Shown: piece by piece, positions 1 through 5,275 of the stretch
How the letters are laid out: each line of letters starts with the position of its first letter
Numbering within the stretch: the stretch's first letter is position 1
Assembly (NCBI GenBank): GCA_020847775.1
Contig: JADLBI010000059.1
Coordinates: 1 to 5,275 of the forward strand
Length of the DNA: 5,275 bases
Origin: Opitutaceae bacterium
GTDB lineage: Bacteria > Verrucomicrobiota > Verrucomicrobiia > Opitutales > Opitutaceae
Reading direction: 5' to 3'
Notes under the pieces: generated by a model
Database searches by the model: none
Told to the model about the DNA's origin: nothing
What the model saw: only the letters and a program-made list of their open reading frames with translations
Program-made: the position numbers and the translations under genes

Positions 1-533
1 AACTTGCCGTAACGCTTCTCGTGAAAAATCGCCGCGCCCGGGCTGTCCAAGTAGGGCATCAGTCCGCGCGCCGCCGAACGATAACGCGCCTGCAGGGCCA
101 GCCCCACGCCATTGCGGTCGCCCGCGTCGCGCACCGCGATCACCCCGATGGCCAGCAGACGTTCCAACCGCGCCTCGGCGCGCGTGAGCAACTCCGCGTC
201 GCCGAGTTTTAGATAGTCCGCGCGCAGATTGGGATTCTCCTCCCCGCCTTCGAGGAAGAGATGCGCGTGTGCCTCGATCAACCCGGGCAAGACCGTGTGC
301 CCCGGCAGCACCGCGTCTGGCCGCGTCTGCCCCGCACGCACCACCGCCGTCGGTGGCTGCGCCGCGTCGGCGTGCAAAATGCGATCCCGATCATAAACCA
401 AGTGCGCATCACGCACGATGTCGCCGTTGCCGTCCAGCAACGCGCCGATTTGCAACCAGATTGGATTGGTTCCGGCCTGCAACAGTCCGGGCCAGGCGTT
501 GGATGAAGAAGCGGAAGTGCGCGGGGTTGTCAT
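1..533 (-). CDS. Metal-dependent amidohydrolase, N-terminal part (gene cut by window edge)
   Basis: Reading the minus strand from ATG at 533 gives 177 codons with no stop before the left edge, so only the 5' part is present. Residues about 26-60 (IWLQIGALLDGNGD onward) fit the small beta domain that begins these proteins. Residues 79-93 (HTVLPGLIEAHAHLF) carry the HxH metal-binding pair, H89 and H91, that opens the TIM-barrel active site. Residues 130-138 (GVIAVRDAG) match the 'GVTTVRD' strand of imidazolonepropionase/prolidase-like amidohydrolases. The family hydrolyses C-N bonds in cyclic amides, peptides or related substrates; the substrate cannot be told from this half. No signal peptide is visible, so it is probably cytoplasmic. 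An in-frame ATG at 551 would add six residues (MLRSHP). I prefer 533 because the conserved domain begins well after it, but neither start has a Shine-Dalgarno. The later metal ligands lie outside the window, so intactness is unknown. Confidence 0.86.
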   Translation of the reverse strand, partial: MTTPRTSASSSNAWPGLLQAGTNPIWLQIGALLDGNGDIVRDAHLVYDRDRILHADAAQPPTAVVRAGQTRPDAVLPGHTVLPGLIEAHAHLFLEGGEENPNLRADYLKLGDAELLTRAEARLERLLAIGVIAVRDAGDRNGVGLALQARYRSAARGLMPYLDSPGAAIFHEKRYGK

Positions 534-759
534 GGGGTGGCTTCGCAGCATGGCACTCGTCGCATTGGCCGCGAGGTTATCCGCTCCATAGGCGCACTCT
601 ATTCATCCACTAATTCTTCGCCGCGTCCGTGATAATACCCGCTGCCACTAATCGGTCTCTACGGAGCTCCGTCTCCCCGCTTGACAAGCCTCTGTCCGCC
701 TCCTTGCCTCGCGTCCGTCCGATGAACCTCTCCGCCTTAGCGAACGCCTCGATCAGCCT

Positions 760-773
760 CCACGTCTCCGTGG
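760..773 (-). other. Small hairpin with GAGA tetraloop on the minus strand
   Basis: Minus-strand CCACG-GAGA-CGTGG forms a five-pair stem closed by a GNRA-type loop. The structure is visible directly. It is short and pairing does not extend further, so function is doubtful. It lies about 230 bases upstream of the amidohydrolase start, on that gene's strand. Confidence 0.3.
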
Positions 774-834
774 TCGTCGCCATTATCGTCGCCAACGCGC
801 CGCGAGGGGTTTGATCGCACTCAATCGAATCCGC

Positions 835-867
835 CCCTCCGGTCGCAAGCCGGAGGGTTTTTTATTT
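835..867 (+). terminator. Rho-independent terminator, plus strand
   Basis: CCCTCCGG (835-842), loop TCGCAAG (843-849) and CCGGAGGG (850-857) form a perfect eight-pair stem. It is followed directly by six T residues, an A and three more T (858-867). The T-run is on the plus strand only; on the minus strand the stem is followed by GCGGATTC, which gives no tail. Both neighbouring genes are on the minus strand, so no plus-strand gene upstream explains it. An alternative pairing, GAGGGG (804-809) with CCCCTC (834-839), would take up most of its 5' arm. Confidence 0.7.
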
Positions 868-885
868 CCCGACGGCTGATGACAG

Positions 886-908
886 GAGTGGCCCATAAAC
901 GCCACCTC
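886..908 (+). other. Hairpin, seven pairs with one bulge
   Basis: GAG-TGGC (886-892) pairs with GCCA-CTC (901-904 and 906-908), leaving one bulged C at 905 and the eight-base loop CCATAAAC. It starts 19 bases after the terminator T-tract and lies in a region with no supported gene. Its role is unknown. Confidence 0.45.
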
Positions 909-948
909 ATGCATCCCATCACCGCAGAAACACCATTCCACCTGCTCT

Positions 949-973
949 GGCCGCAAAGCCGGAAACGGCGGCC
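949..973 (+). other. GNRA-capped hairpin on the plus strand
   Basis: GGCC (949-952) and GCCG (958-961) pair with CGGC (966-969) and GGCC (970-973). A five-base bulge (GCAAA) interrupts the 5' side and a GAAA tetraloop (962-965) caps the stem. GNRA loops are characteristic of structured RNA, and this one forms only in plus-strand RNA. In such GC-rich DNA a chance stem is also possible. Confidence 0.4.
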
Positions 974-1117
974 GGCCAAACCCAACCCCCGGCTCCGGCC
1001 GCCAACCATCACGGCGTCGTGCGTGCACGATTTTCTGTTGCTCAACGCCCGGCCCGATTTGTGCGAGCCGCCGCCCCCGCCAGCCTCCGGCGCGTAATAC
1101 CGAAACCCCGCCCGGCC

Positions 1118-2017
1118 TCAATGCTCGCCTGCGTAGTCTTTTTCGCCCGCGGTCACCGCGATGGGCAGCACGTTCTTCTTTGGCGGCAAGGGACAGGTCG
1201 CGAACGGCGTGAACGCGCACGGCGGGTTGATCGCGCGGTTAAAGTCTATCACCACCCTCCCGTCGGTCGGCGCGTCGGCGTAAACAAACCGCGCCGCGCC
1301 GTAGGTCTCCTTGCCGCTCGTCGCATCGGCGATGATGAAAAACAGCGGCTCGCCCAGCGTTTCCTGCAAGGGCAGTAGTTCAAAACGCTGTCCGTCGCGC
1401 TCAAACACCGCCTTGCCCAAGATCGTGGCGGGCGATTCCTGGCCGAGGATGTTCGCGATCATCACCTCGCGAGGCCGCGGAAACGGCACCCAGTCCGCCG
1501 TGACACGCCACGACATGTCCACCGGGTAGCAGGCAATGCCCGCGAAATTTTTCCGCCGCGGCGATTCACTGTCCTTCACCCGCAGTCCGTATTTTTCACC
1601 CCGCACAATCACGTAAAAACTCATCGTGCCCGCCGACACGGTGGTCGTAGCGCCACGCCCCTCCGGCACGAGTTCGGCGGACAACACCTCCTTGCCATCA
1701 ACCAATACCCCCGCGCCAGGCGTCACCCGCAACATCACGCGACCGCTCTCCTCCAGCACGACCGTGCCCAGATTCGCCGGGCCCGCCGCCAGCACCACGG
1801 CATTCTTCTTCGCCGTGCCGACCGTGTTCTCCCCGCGCTGCAAAAAATGCAGCCCCACCAACGAAAGCCAGCCACCGGGAGCCGTGAGCCGCGCCACCCG
1901 ATCCGCGTGCCAAGCCGCGATCTCGCGCCCATAATCATCGGCCGACGTGTCGGCATGAAGCCTGCCACCAGCCAGCATGACGCCGCCGGCAACCAAGGCG
2001 AAAATGGGTTTTAACAT
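1118..2017 (-). CDS. DUF1684 family protein, secreted
   Basis: 299 residues, ATG at 2017 and TGA at 1118-1120. Residues 1-22 look like a Sec signal peptide: K3, a hydrophobic core IFALVAGGVMLAGG, then a likely cleavage after LHA (residue 22). The mature protein is therefore probably periplasmic or exported. Two DUF1684 (PF07920) signatures are clear. At residues 48-67 there is GGWLSLVGLHFLQRGENTVG, preceded by the AWHADRVARL helix. At residues 258-299 there is DFNRAINPPCAFTPFATCP, then LPP and a terminal AGEK. The middle (about 68-120) reads as beta-rich and may be the FHA-like fold reported near this family's N-terminus. The biochemical role of the family is unknown to me, and the DFNR-NPPC-TCP block may be a functional centre. 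Length is near full for the family, so it looks intact. It is divergent from the DUF4153 gene across 279 bases. No Shine-Dalgarno precedes the ATG (CCTCCGCTC instead). Confidence 0.93.
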   Translation of the reverse strand: MLKPIFALVAGGVMLAGGRLHADTSADDYGREIAAWHADRVARLTAPGGWLSLVGLHFLQRGENTVGTAKKNAVVLAAGPANLGTVVLEESGRVMLRVTPGAGVLVDGKEVLSAELVPEGRGATTTVSAGTMSFYVIVRGEKYGLRVKDSESPRRKNFAGIACYPVDMSWRVTADWVPFPRPREVMIANILGQESPATILGKAVFERDGQRFELLPLQETLGEPLFFIIADATSGKETYGAARFVYADAPTDGRVVIDFNRAINPPCAFTPFATCPLPPKKNVLPIAVTAGEKDYAGEH

Positions 2018-2296
2018 GAGCGGAGGCTAGCACCGCTGAAACGGTTTCGCCAGCCGCGATCGAGGATAACCCCATCGCCAAATCTGACCTCTCATCGCCA
2101 GCATGTTTTTATCCTAAAAACCGCCGTTGTTCGGGATGGAGGCGATCGTTAAGGCATGGCTCCACGAGTAGCGTCACGCACAATTGCGCGCTGTTGAAAT
2201 CCATCACACCACTGTCAGCCTAAATCCGCCCTGTTCACGACCAATTCTTATCTTCAACAGCAGCATCCAGGTTGATTAGATGACACCTTCCACCCC
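2018..2296. promoter_or_regulatory. Divergent intergenic region between DUF1684 and DUF4153 genes
   Basis: Both genes are transcribed away from this 279-base gap, so their promoters should lie here. I cannot assign a convincing -35/-10 pair for either. Candidate fragments such as TTGAAA at 2194-2199 lack a well-spaced -10. A short inverted repeat GAAAC-G-GTTTC at 2038-2048 sits 21 bases upstream of the DUF1684 ATG and could be an operator. The gap is lower in GC than the flanking genes, as expected of promoter DNA. Confidence 0.45.
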
Positions 2297-4078
2297 ATGC
2301 CCCTGAAACTCGCTGAACTCCCCCGCGGCGCGATCGAAGCGGTCCGGCGCTTCCCGCTGCCGGTGGCCGCTTGCGTCGCCGCCTACAGCGGTGTGCTCGC
2401 GCTGATCAACGGCCTGACTGATCCATACGAAAACCAAGTAGCGCGGATGCTGATGGCGTGCGCACTCGCCTTGCCACTCTGGTTCGCGCTCGCGTTGCGC
2501 CGCTCCCCTTCCCCCAATCCGACCCGCTTTTTGCCGGACACGATCGGCGTGGCGTTGATCGCCTCCTACGGCTACTGGCTGCAAACTGTTCCGGAAGACT
2601 TTCCGTTCCGCTGGGGCGTGCAATTCGCCATGCTGCTTTTCGCGGTGCATTGCTTCACCGCCTGCGCGCCCTTTTTGCGCGGCGGAGCGAACGAGGCGTT
2701 TTGGCATTACAACAAGTCGCTGTTCCTGCGCTGGCTGCTCGGCGTGCTTTACTCCGTCGTGCTGTTCGCGGGCTTGGCCTTGGCGTTGCTCAGCGTGGAT
2801 CGACTGCTCTCGCTCGACATCGACGATAAAAACTACCCGCGGTTGTTCTTCGGCATCGTCACGCTCTTTCATCCGCTGTTCTTCCTCGCGGGCGCGCCGC
2901 GGGAGTTCGGTCCCGCGCCGGATTATCCGACCGGCCTGCGCCGCTTCGTGCAATTCTGCCTCGTGCCGCTCGTCGGGCTCTATCTCGTCATCCTCTACCT
3001 TTACACCGCTAAAATTCTGATCACGTGGGAACTGCCCAACGGTTGGGTTGCGTTGCCTGTGCTGATTCTCGCCGTGGTAGGCATTCTCTCCGCGCTGCTT
3101 CTCGACCCGTTGCGTGACAATGCCGAACACTCATGGGCCGGCGTGTTCATCCGCTGGTTTTATCGGCTCCTCCTGCCACTGACCGTCCTGCTCCTGATTT
3201 CAATCAGCGTGCGTCTCAACGATTACGGCGTGACGGAAAACCGCTACATCGTCGCCGTGCTCGCCGGCTGGCTGTTTGCCATCGCCGCCGGCTACGGCTG
3301 GCTCGGCCTGCGTGCCACGCGATGGATTCCCTTGTCCCTCGGCGTGCTCTGCCTGTTGGGCGCGTTCGGCCCGTGGAGCGCCTCGGCCGTGTCCCAGCGC
3401 AGCCAATCCGCACGCGTCATGGCCAAGCTCACGGAGCTCGGCGTCGCGCAAGACAACAAGTTCGTCGCGAATCCGCAGACGATCTCCAACGAAGACTTCG
3501 ACGACCTGCGCTCGCACCTCGACTATCTGTTTCGAATGCACGGCGCGGATTTCTTCGATCAGCAGATGGCCGATATGCCCGCATGGAAACCGGCGAATGA
3601 TGCTTCGCCCTCCTATCGTTACGGCCGCGCCAACACCCTATTGGAACAGCTCGGAGTGAGCAGCACTCAGGATACCCCAGGGCAAACTCACACATTTGAA
3701 GTGATTTTGCCTGTAGTGGTCACAACCGATTCTCAGCTCACCACCTATGAGTTTCATAATCACACCGAATCCAATCTCGTCATTTCCCACGACGCTCAAT
3801 TGACGCTCAAGCGGCAGCGGAACAGAAGCATGATTTTGAGCCACGGGACCGAGACCGTAATCATCAACTGGACCGCGCAATTACAAGCTCTGGATGTGGC
3901 GAATAGCGCCGAGAAGGTGCCCGCCCATGCCCTTACGCAAGAGCACGACATCGGCGGTTATCGGGTCACGCTCACTCTCCTCCGTGTGAATTACCGCCGC
4001 CCCAAAACCGGTGACTATGAAATCAACAGCGGACAACTCCTCATCCTCGTGCAGCCAACCGCCAAAGCCGGTTTGTAG
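2297..4078 (+). CDS. DUF4153 multi-pass membrane protein
   Basis: 593 residues, ATG at 2297 and TAG at 4076-4078. The N-terminal 360 residues are strongly hydrophobic, with about ten predicted membrane spans (near 20-38, 49-67, 82-97, 106-128, 145-166, 183-200, 217-239, 250-270, 287-306, 318-337 and perhaps 343-361). DUF4153 (PF13687) landmarks are visible: LYLVILYLYTAKILITWELP (227-246) followed by NGW, LLLDPLR (267-273), FIRWFYRLLLPL (284-295) and RLNDYGVTENRY (306-317). The family function is not established; it is an inner-membrane protein sometimes near regulatory or envelope genes. Residues about 362-593 form a soluble C-terminal region with DFDDLRSHLDYLF (400-412) and beta-rich stretches at 466-476 and 553-565. 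The last 140 codons are much lower in GC than the rest. No Shine-Dalgarno is present upstream, where the sequence reads CCACCCC-ATG. It is convergent with the SpoU gene 47 bases downstream. Confidence 0.93.
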   Translation: MPLKLAELPRGAIEAVRRFPLPVAACVAAYSGVLALINGLTDPYENQVARMLMACALALPLWFALALRRSPSPNPTRFLPDTIGVALIASYGYWLQTVPEDFPFRWGVQFAMLLFAVHCFTACAPFLRGGANEAFWHYNKSLFLRWLLGVLYSVVLFAGLALALLSVDRLLSLDIDDKNYPRLFFGIVTLFHPLFFLAGAPREFGPAPDYPTGLRRFVQFCLVPLVGLYLVILYLYTAKILITWELPNGWVALPVLILAVVGILSALLLDPLRDNAEHSWAGVFIRWFYRLLLPLTVLLLISISVRLNDYGVTENRYIVAVLAGWLFAIAAGYGWLGLRATRWIPLSLGVLCLLGAFGPWSASAVSQRSQSARVMAKLTELGVAQDNKFVANPQTISNEDFDDLRSHLDYLFRMHGADFFDQQMADMPAWKPANDASPSYRYGRANTLLEQLGVSSTQDTPGQTHTFEVILPVVVTTDSQLTTYEFHNHTESNLVISHDAQLTLKRQRNRSMILSHGTETVIINWTAQLQALDVANSAEKVPAHALTQEHDIGGYRVTLTLLRVNYRRPKTGDYEINSGQLLILVQPTAKAGL

Positions 4079-4125
4079 TCTATTAAACGACAAACTATTT
4101 CGCGGGAGATTGCCTAAAACCCGGT
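4079..4125. other. Short convergent intergenic gap
   Basis: 47 bases separate the stop codons of DUF4153 (plus) and SpoU (minus). A bidirectional terminator would be expected, but only a four-pair CGGG/CCCG stem with an 11-base loop (4102-4120) is visible and it lacks a clear T-run. Termination may be Rho-dependent or lie within the opposing gene. Confidence 0.35.
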
Positions 4126-4866
4126 TTAGCGACGACGGCCGATCAGCTCCCACAGTAGCACGGCGCCGGCGACGGAAACGTTGAGTGATTCGACTGCCCC
4201 ACTTCCGGGAATCGTCACGGACTGCGTGCAGGCGGCGATGATCTCGGGAGCAAGCCCGTGCTCTTCATTGCCGAGCACGAGCGCGACCGGTTCGCCGCGC
4301 TTGACGGCAGCCTCGGGCCGGCCGCCGCGCGTCGCGGCGGCGATCACCGCATAACCGGCGGCGCGCAACGCACTGATAAATTTCACTAGATCACCCGCCT
4401 GCCAGACGGTGATCTTTTCCAAGCCGCCTTCGGCCACGCGGTAAGCCGCGTCGTTGGGGCGCGCGGATTGCGGATCGGCGGAGATCACGAGTTCGGTTAC
4501 GCCTAAAAACGCCGCGGTGCGCGCCAACGCGCCGAGGTTGTGCGCGTTGCCGATGCGGTCGAGCACGAGCACCGGCGTGCGCTTCGCCGCCCAGCCGCGC
4601 AGCACCACTTCATCGGGTTCGCGCAGGTCCGGTGCCGCGACCACCGCCACGATGCCGCCGTGGTGAATCGTGCCGCCAACTTTTTCCAATTCAGCCGGTT
4701 CGACGCAGCGATAGATTTTCTTCGCCGCGGCCAGCACCTTGCACATCACGCCAATTTTGCGGCTGGTCGGATAATCGAAATACAACCGCTTGATCGAGGC
4801 CGCGTCGGCCTGAAACCGCGCCCGCACCGCCGCCAATCCGCAAATCGTGAGTTCCTTGGCTTTCAC
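4126..4866 (-). CDS. SpoU/TrmH-family RNA 2'-O-ribose methyltransferase
   Basis: 246 residues, GTG start at 4866 and TAA at 4126-4128. Residues about 7-80 match the RNA substrate-binding domain of the RlmB type (GLAAVRARF, then SIKRLYFD). Residues about 97-242 are the SPOUT catalytic domain with all three motifs. Motif 1 is LDRIGNAHNLGALARTAAF (N110, R116), motif 2 is ALVLGNEEHGLAPEI (195-209, with N200 and E201), and motif 3 is IPGSGAVESLNVSVAGAVL (219-237, with N229 and S231). These enzymes use a knotted AdoMet-binding fold and methylate the 2'-hydroxyl of a ribose in 23S rRNA (RlmB, TsnR) or tRNA (TrmH). The domain order favours an RlmB- or YfiF-like protein, but the target nucleotide cannot be read from sequence. 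The start was chosen because the conserved domain begins at residue 7. Upstream, the frame runs to an in-frame TGA at 4936-4938 and offers no ATG. No Shine-Dalgarno is visible. Confidence 0.95.
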   Translation of the reverse strand: MKAKELTICGLAAVRARFQADAASIKRLYFDYPTSRKIGVMCKVLAAAKKIYRCVEPAELEKVGGTIHHGGIVAVVAAPDLREPDEVVLRGWAAKRTPVLVLDRIGNAHNLGALARTAAFLGVTELVISADPQSARPNDAAYRVAEGGLEKITVWQAGDLVKFISALRAAGYAVIAAATRGGRPEAAVKRGEPVALVLGNEEHGLAPEIIAACTQSVTIPGSGAVESLNVSVAGAVLLWELIGRRR

Positions 4867-4936
4867 GCGCAGCAGACCAATCGAAATCCGTAGCCCACGC
4901 CAGCCCGTAACACCGGATAAATCCGAACTGAAAGCT

Positions 4937-4966
4937 CACGCAGAGGCGCGGGAGACGCAGAGAAAA
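4937..4966 (+). repeat. Purine-rich CACGCAGAGG...GACGCAGAGAAAA tract
   Basis: The tract begins CACGCAGAGGCGCGGGAGAC and ends GCAGAGAAAA, with an internal GACGCAGAG echoing the opening CACGCAGAG. I recognise this type of sequence from intergenic DNA of Verrucomicrobiota, Planctomycetota and related genomes, where it recurs and is often near GxxExxE-type genes. That recognition is from memory. Here no such gene is present, so it would be a solitary copy or remnant. Confidence 0.4.
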
Positions 4967-5022
4967 CACATAGCGTCAAAAATTCAGAGATCATGAAACT
5001 ACTGGCGCGCTCATACCGCCAG

Positions 5023-5102
5023 AGGTGGACCGTGCGCTCCGCGCGCGGTCACGACGTAGATTGTCCGCCCAAACCGCCGCGCGCGGAGCGCACGGCCCAC
5101 CT
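5023..5102. repeat. Near-perfect 26-bp inverted repeat with 28-base spacer
   Basis: The left arm (5023-5048, starting AGGTGGACCGTGCGCTCC) is the reverse complement of the right arm (5077-5102, ending GCGCACGGCCCACCT) at 25 of 26 positions; the mismatch is A5029 against C5096. The arms contain the GC-rich core CCGCGCGCGG. The spacer is 5049-5076. There is no T-run on either side, so it is not an intrinsic terminator. The size and near-perfection fit a REP-type or miniature mobile element, or a cruciform-forming site. Confidence 0.88.
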
Positions 5103-5143
5103 CAATCCGCAGCGCAGTTTAAGAAATATCGTAGTTTCGGGGA

Positions 5144-5230
5144 TTGTCATTCTGAGTGCAGCGAAGAATCCAGTGCATCCACCGCTACGAGAGAAGTGCT
5201 GGATTCTTCGGTTTCACCTCAGAATGACAA
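5144..5230. repeat. 87-bp REP/MITE-like inverted repeat (TTGTCATTCTGAG type)
   Basis: The outer arms TTGTCATTCTGAG (5144-5156) and CTCAGAATGACAA (5218-5230) are exact 13-bp reverse complements. The inner arms GAAGAATCCAG (5163-5173) and CTGGATTCTTC (5199-5209) are exact 11-bp reverse complements. Short unpaired segments (5157-5162 and 5210-5217) separate them, around a 25-base central loop. The same 'GTCATTCTGAG...GAAGAATCCAG' palindrome is familiar to me as a dispersed repeat in many unrelated bacterial genomes. No transposase lies nearby, so any mobility would depend on enzymes encoded elsewhere. Confidence 0.82.
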
Positions 5231-5275
5231 CGGTTATAGCCATAATCTAACTTGAAACGCTCAAATCGATTCATG

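Larger units (their letters stand above)
534..1117. other. 584-base gene-free region with several hairpins
   Basis: This stretch separates two minus-strand genes, and I find no protein gene in it that I can support. Open frames exist on both strands (for example minus 610-795 and plus 879-1097), but they have no ribosome-binding site, no family I recognise and low-complexity Arg/Pro-rich translations. It does hold structure. There is a 12-bp perfect palindrome at 661-672 (ACGGAGCTCCGT), a small hairpin at 760-773, a plus-strand terminator at 835-867, and hairpins at 886-908 and 949-973. Positions 661-780 are pyrimidine-rich on the plus strand (79 of 120 bases by my count). It may be a decayed repeat, an untranslated RNA locus, or both. 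Confidence 0.6.
4867..5275. other. 409-base gene-free region with a cluster of repeat-like elements
   Basis: No protein gene is supported. Open frames here run straight through inverted repeats and are not credible. Left to right it holds a CACGCAGAGG-type tract (4937-4966), a 26-bp inverted repeat (5023-5102) and an 87-bp REP-like inverted repeat (5144-5230). The SpoU promoter should lie near 4867-4990 on the minus strand, but I cannot place it; TTGACG at 4974-4979 (minus) has no matching -10. The last bases include an ATG at 5273-5275, which could begin a further plus-strand gene outside the window. Confidence 0.6.

Noticed and set aside
420..580. A second minus-strand frame overlapping the amidohydrolase start reads CDECHAAKPPHDNPAHF, with a CxxCH haem-like motif.
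   Set aside because: It follows a stop codon (TAA) with no start codon, overlaps the well-supported amidohydrolase, and a single CxxCH in GC-rich DNA is easily chance.
681..710. TTGACA at 681-686 as a plus-strand -35 box for the orphan terminator's transcript.
   Set aside because: No -10-like hexamer occurs at 16-19 bases downstream; the sequence there is C-rich.
874..930. CTGATGA at 876-882 followed by GAAA at 927-930, suggesting a hammerhead ribozyme core.
   Set aside because: The sequence between them does not form stem II next to the two motifs, and no matching stems I and III are visible.
879..1097. Plus-strand 72-codon open frame beginning MTGVAHKRHLMHP, just after the terminator.
   Set aside because: It has no ribosome-binding site, the composition is proline/arginine-rich towards the end, and it is not a family I can name. 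It could be a repeat-encoded peptide, but I cannot support it as a gene.
783..1220. Minus-strand 145-codon open frame.
   Set aside because: It overlaps the conserved C-terminus of DUF1684 in another frame, is Arg/Pro-rich, and runs through the terminator hairpin.
2276..3130. Long minus-strand open frame of 284 codons opposite DUF4153.
   Set aside because: It is antisense to a clearly conserved membrane protein, and its Arg/Glu/Gln/His-rich translation is typical of the reverse of hydrophobic GC-rich genes.
4993..5255. Plus-strand open frames of 76-85 codons at the right end.
   Set aside because: They read straight through the 26-bp inverted repeat and the REP-like element, so they are repeat translations rather than genes.

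Overview
The window looks like ordinary GC-rich bacterial chromosome with four protein genes and two gene-poor stretches. Codon choice is strongly G/C-ending. None of the four start codons has a recognisable Shine-Dalgarno sequence. Membership of Verrucomicrobiota, probably Opitutaceae-like, is my inference from the gene types, weak ribosome-binding sites and dispersed hairpin repeats. It is not proven by any marker here.

Layout. Positions 1-533 (minus) hold the first 177 codons of a metal-dependent amidohydrolase that runs off the left edge. Positions 534-1117 have no convincing gene but carry several hairpins, including a clean plus-strand intrinsic terminator (835-867) with no plus-strand gene to terminate. 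Positions 1118-2017 (minus) encode a secreted DUF1684 protein. A 279-base divergent gap follows. Positions 2297-4078 (plus) encode a 593-residue DUF4153 membrane protein, whose last 140 codons are much lower in GC than the rest. After a 47-base convergent gap, 4126-4866 (minus) encodes a SpoU/TrmH-family RNA 2'-O-ribose methyltransferase. Positions 4867-5275 carry no gene but contain three repeat-like elements in a row: a purine-rich direct-repeat-like tract, a near-perfect 26-bp inverted repeat, and an 87-bp REP/MITE-like inverted repeat.

The genes do not form an obvious pathway or operon. Amidohydrolase and DUF1684 point the same way but are separated by 584 bases. DUF1684 and DUF4153 are divergent, and DUF4153 and SpoU are convergent. 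No defence system, phage, CRISPR array, tRNA or rRNA is visible. The parts most worth a second look are the 534-1117 region, with its orphan terminator and alternative pairing, and the repeat cluster at the right end. I do not see a convincing new biological system.
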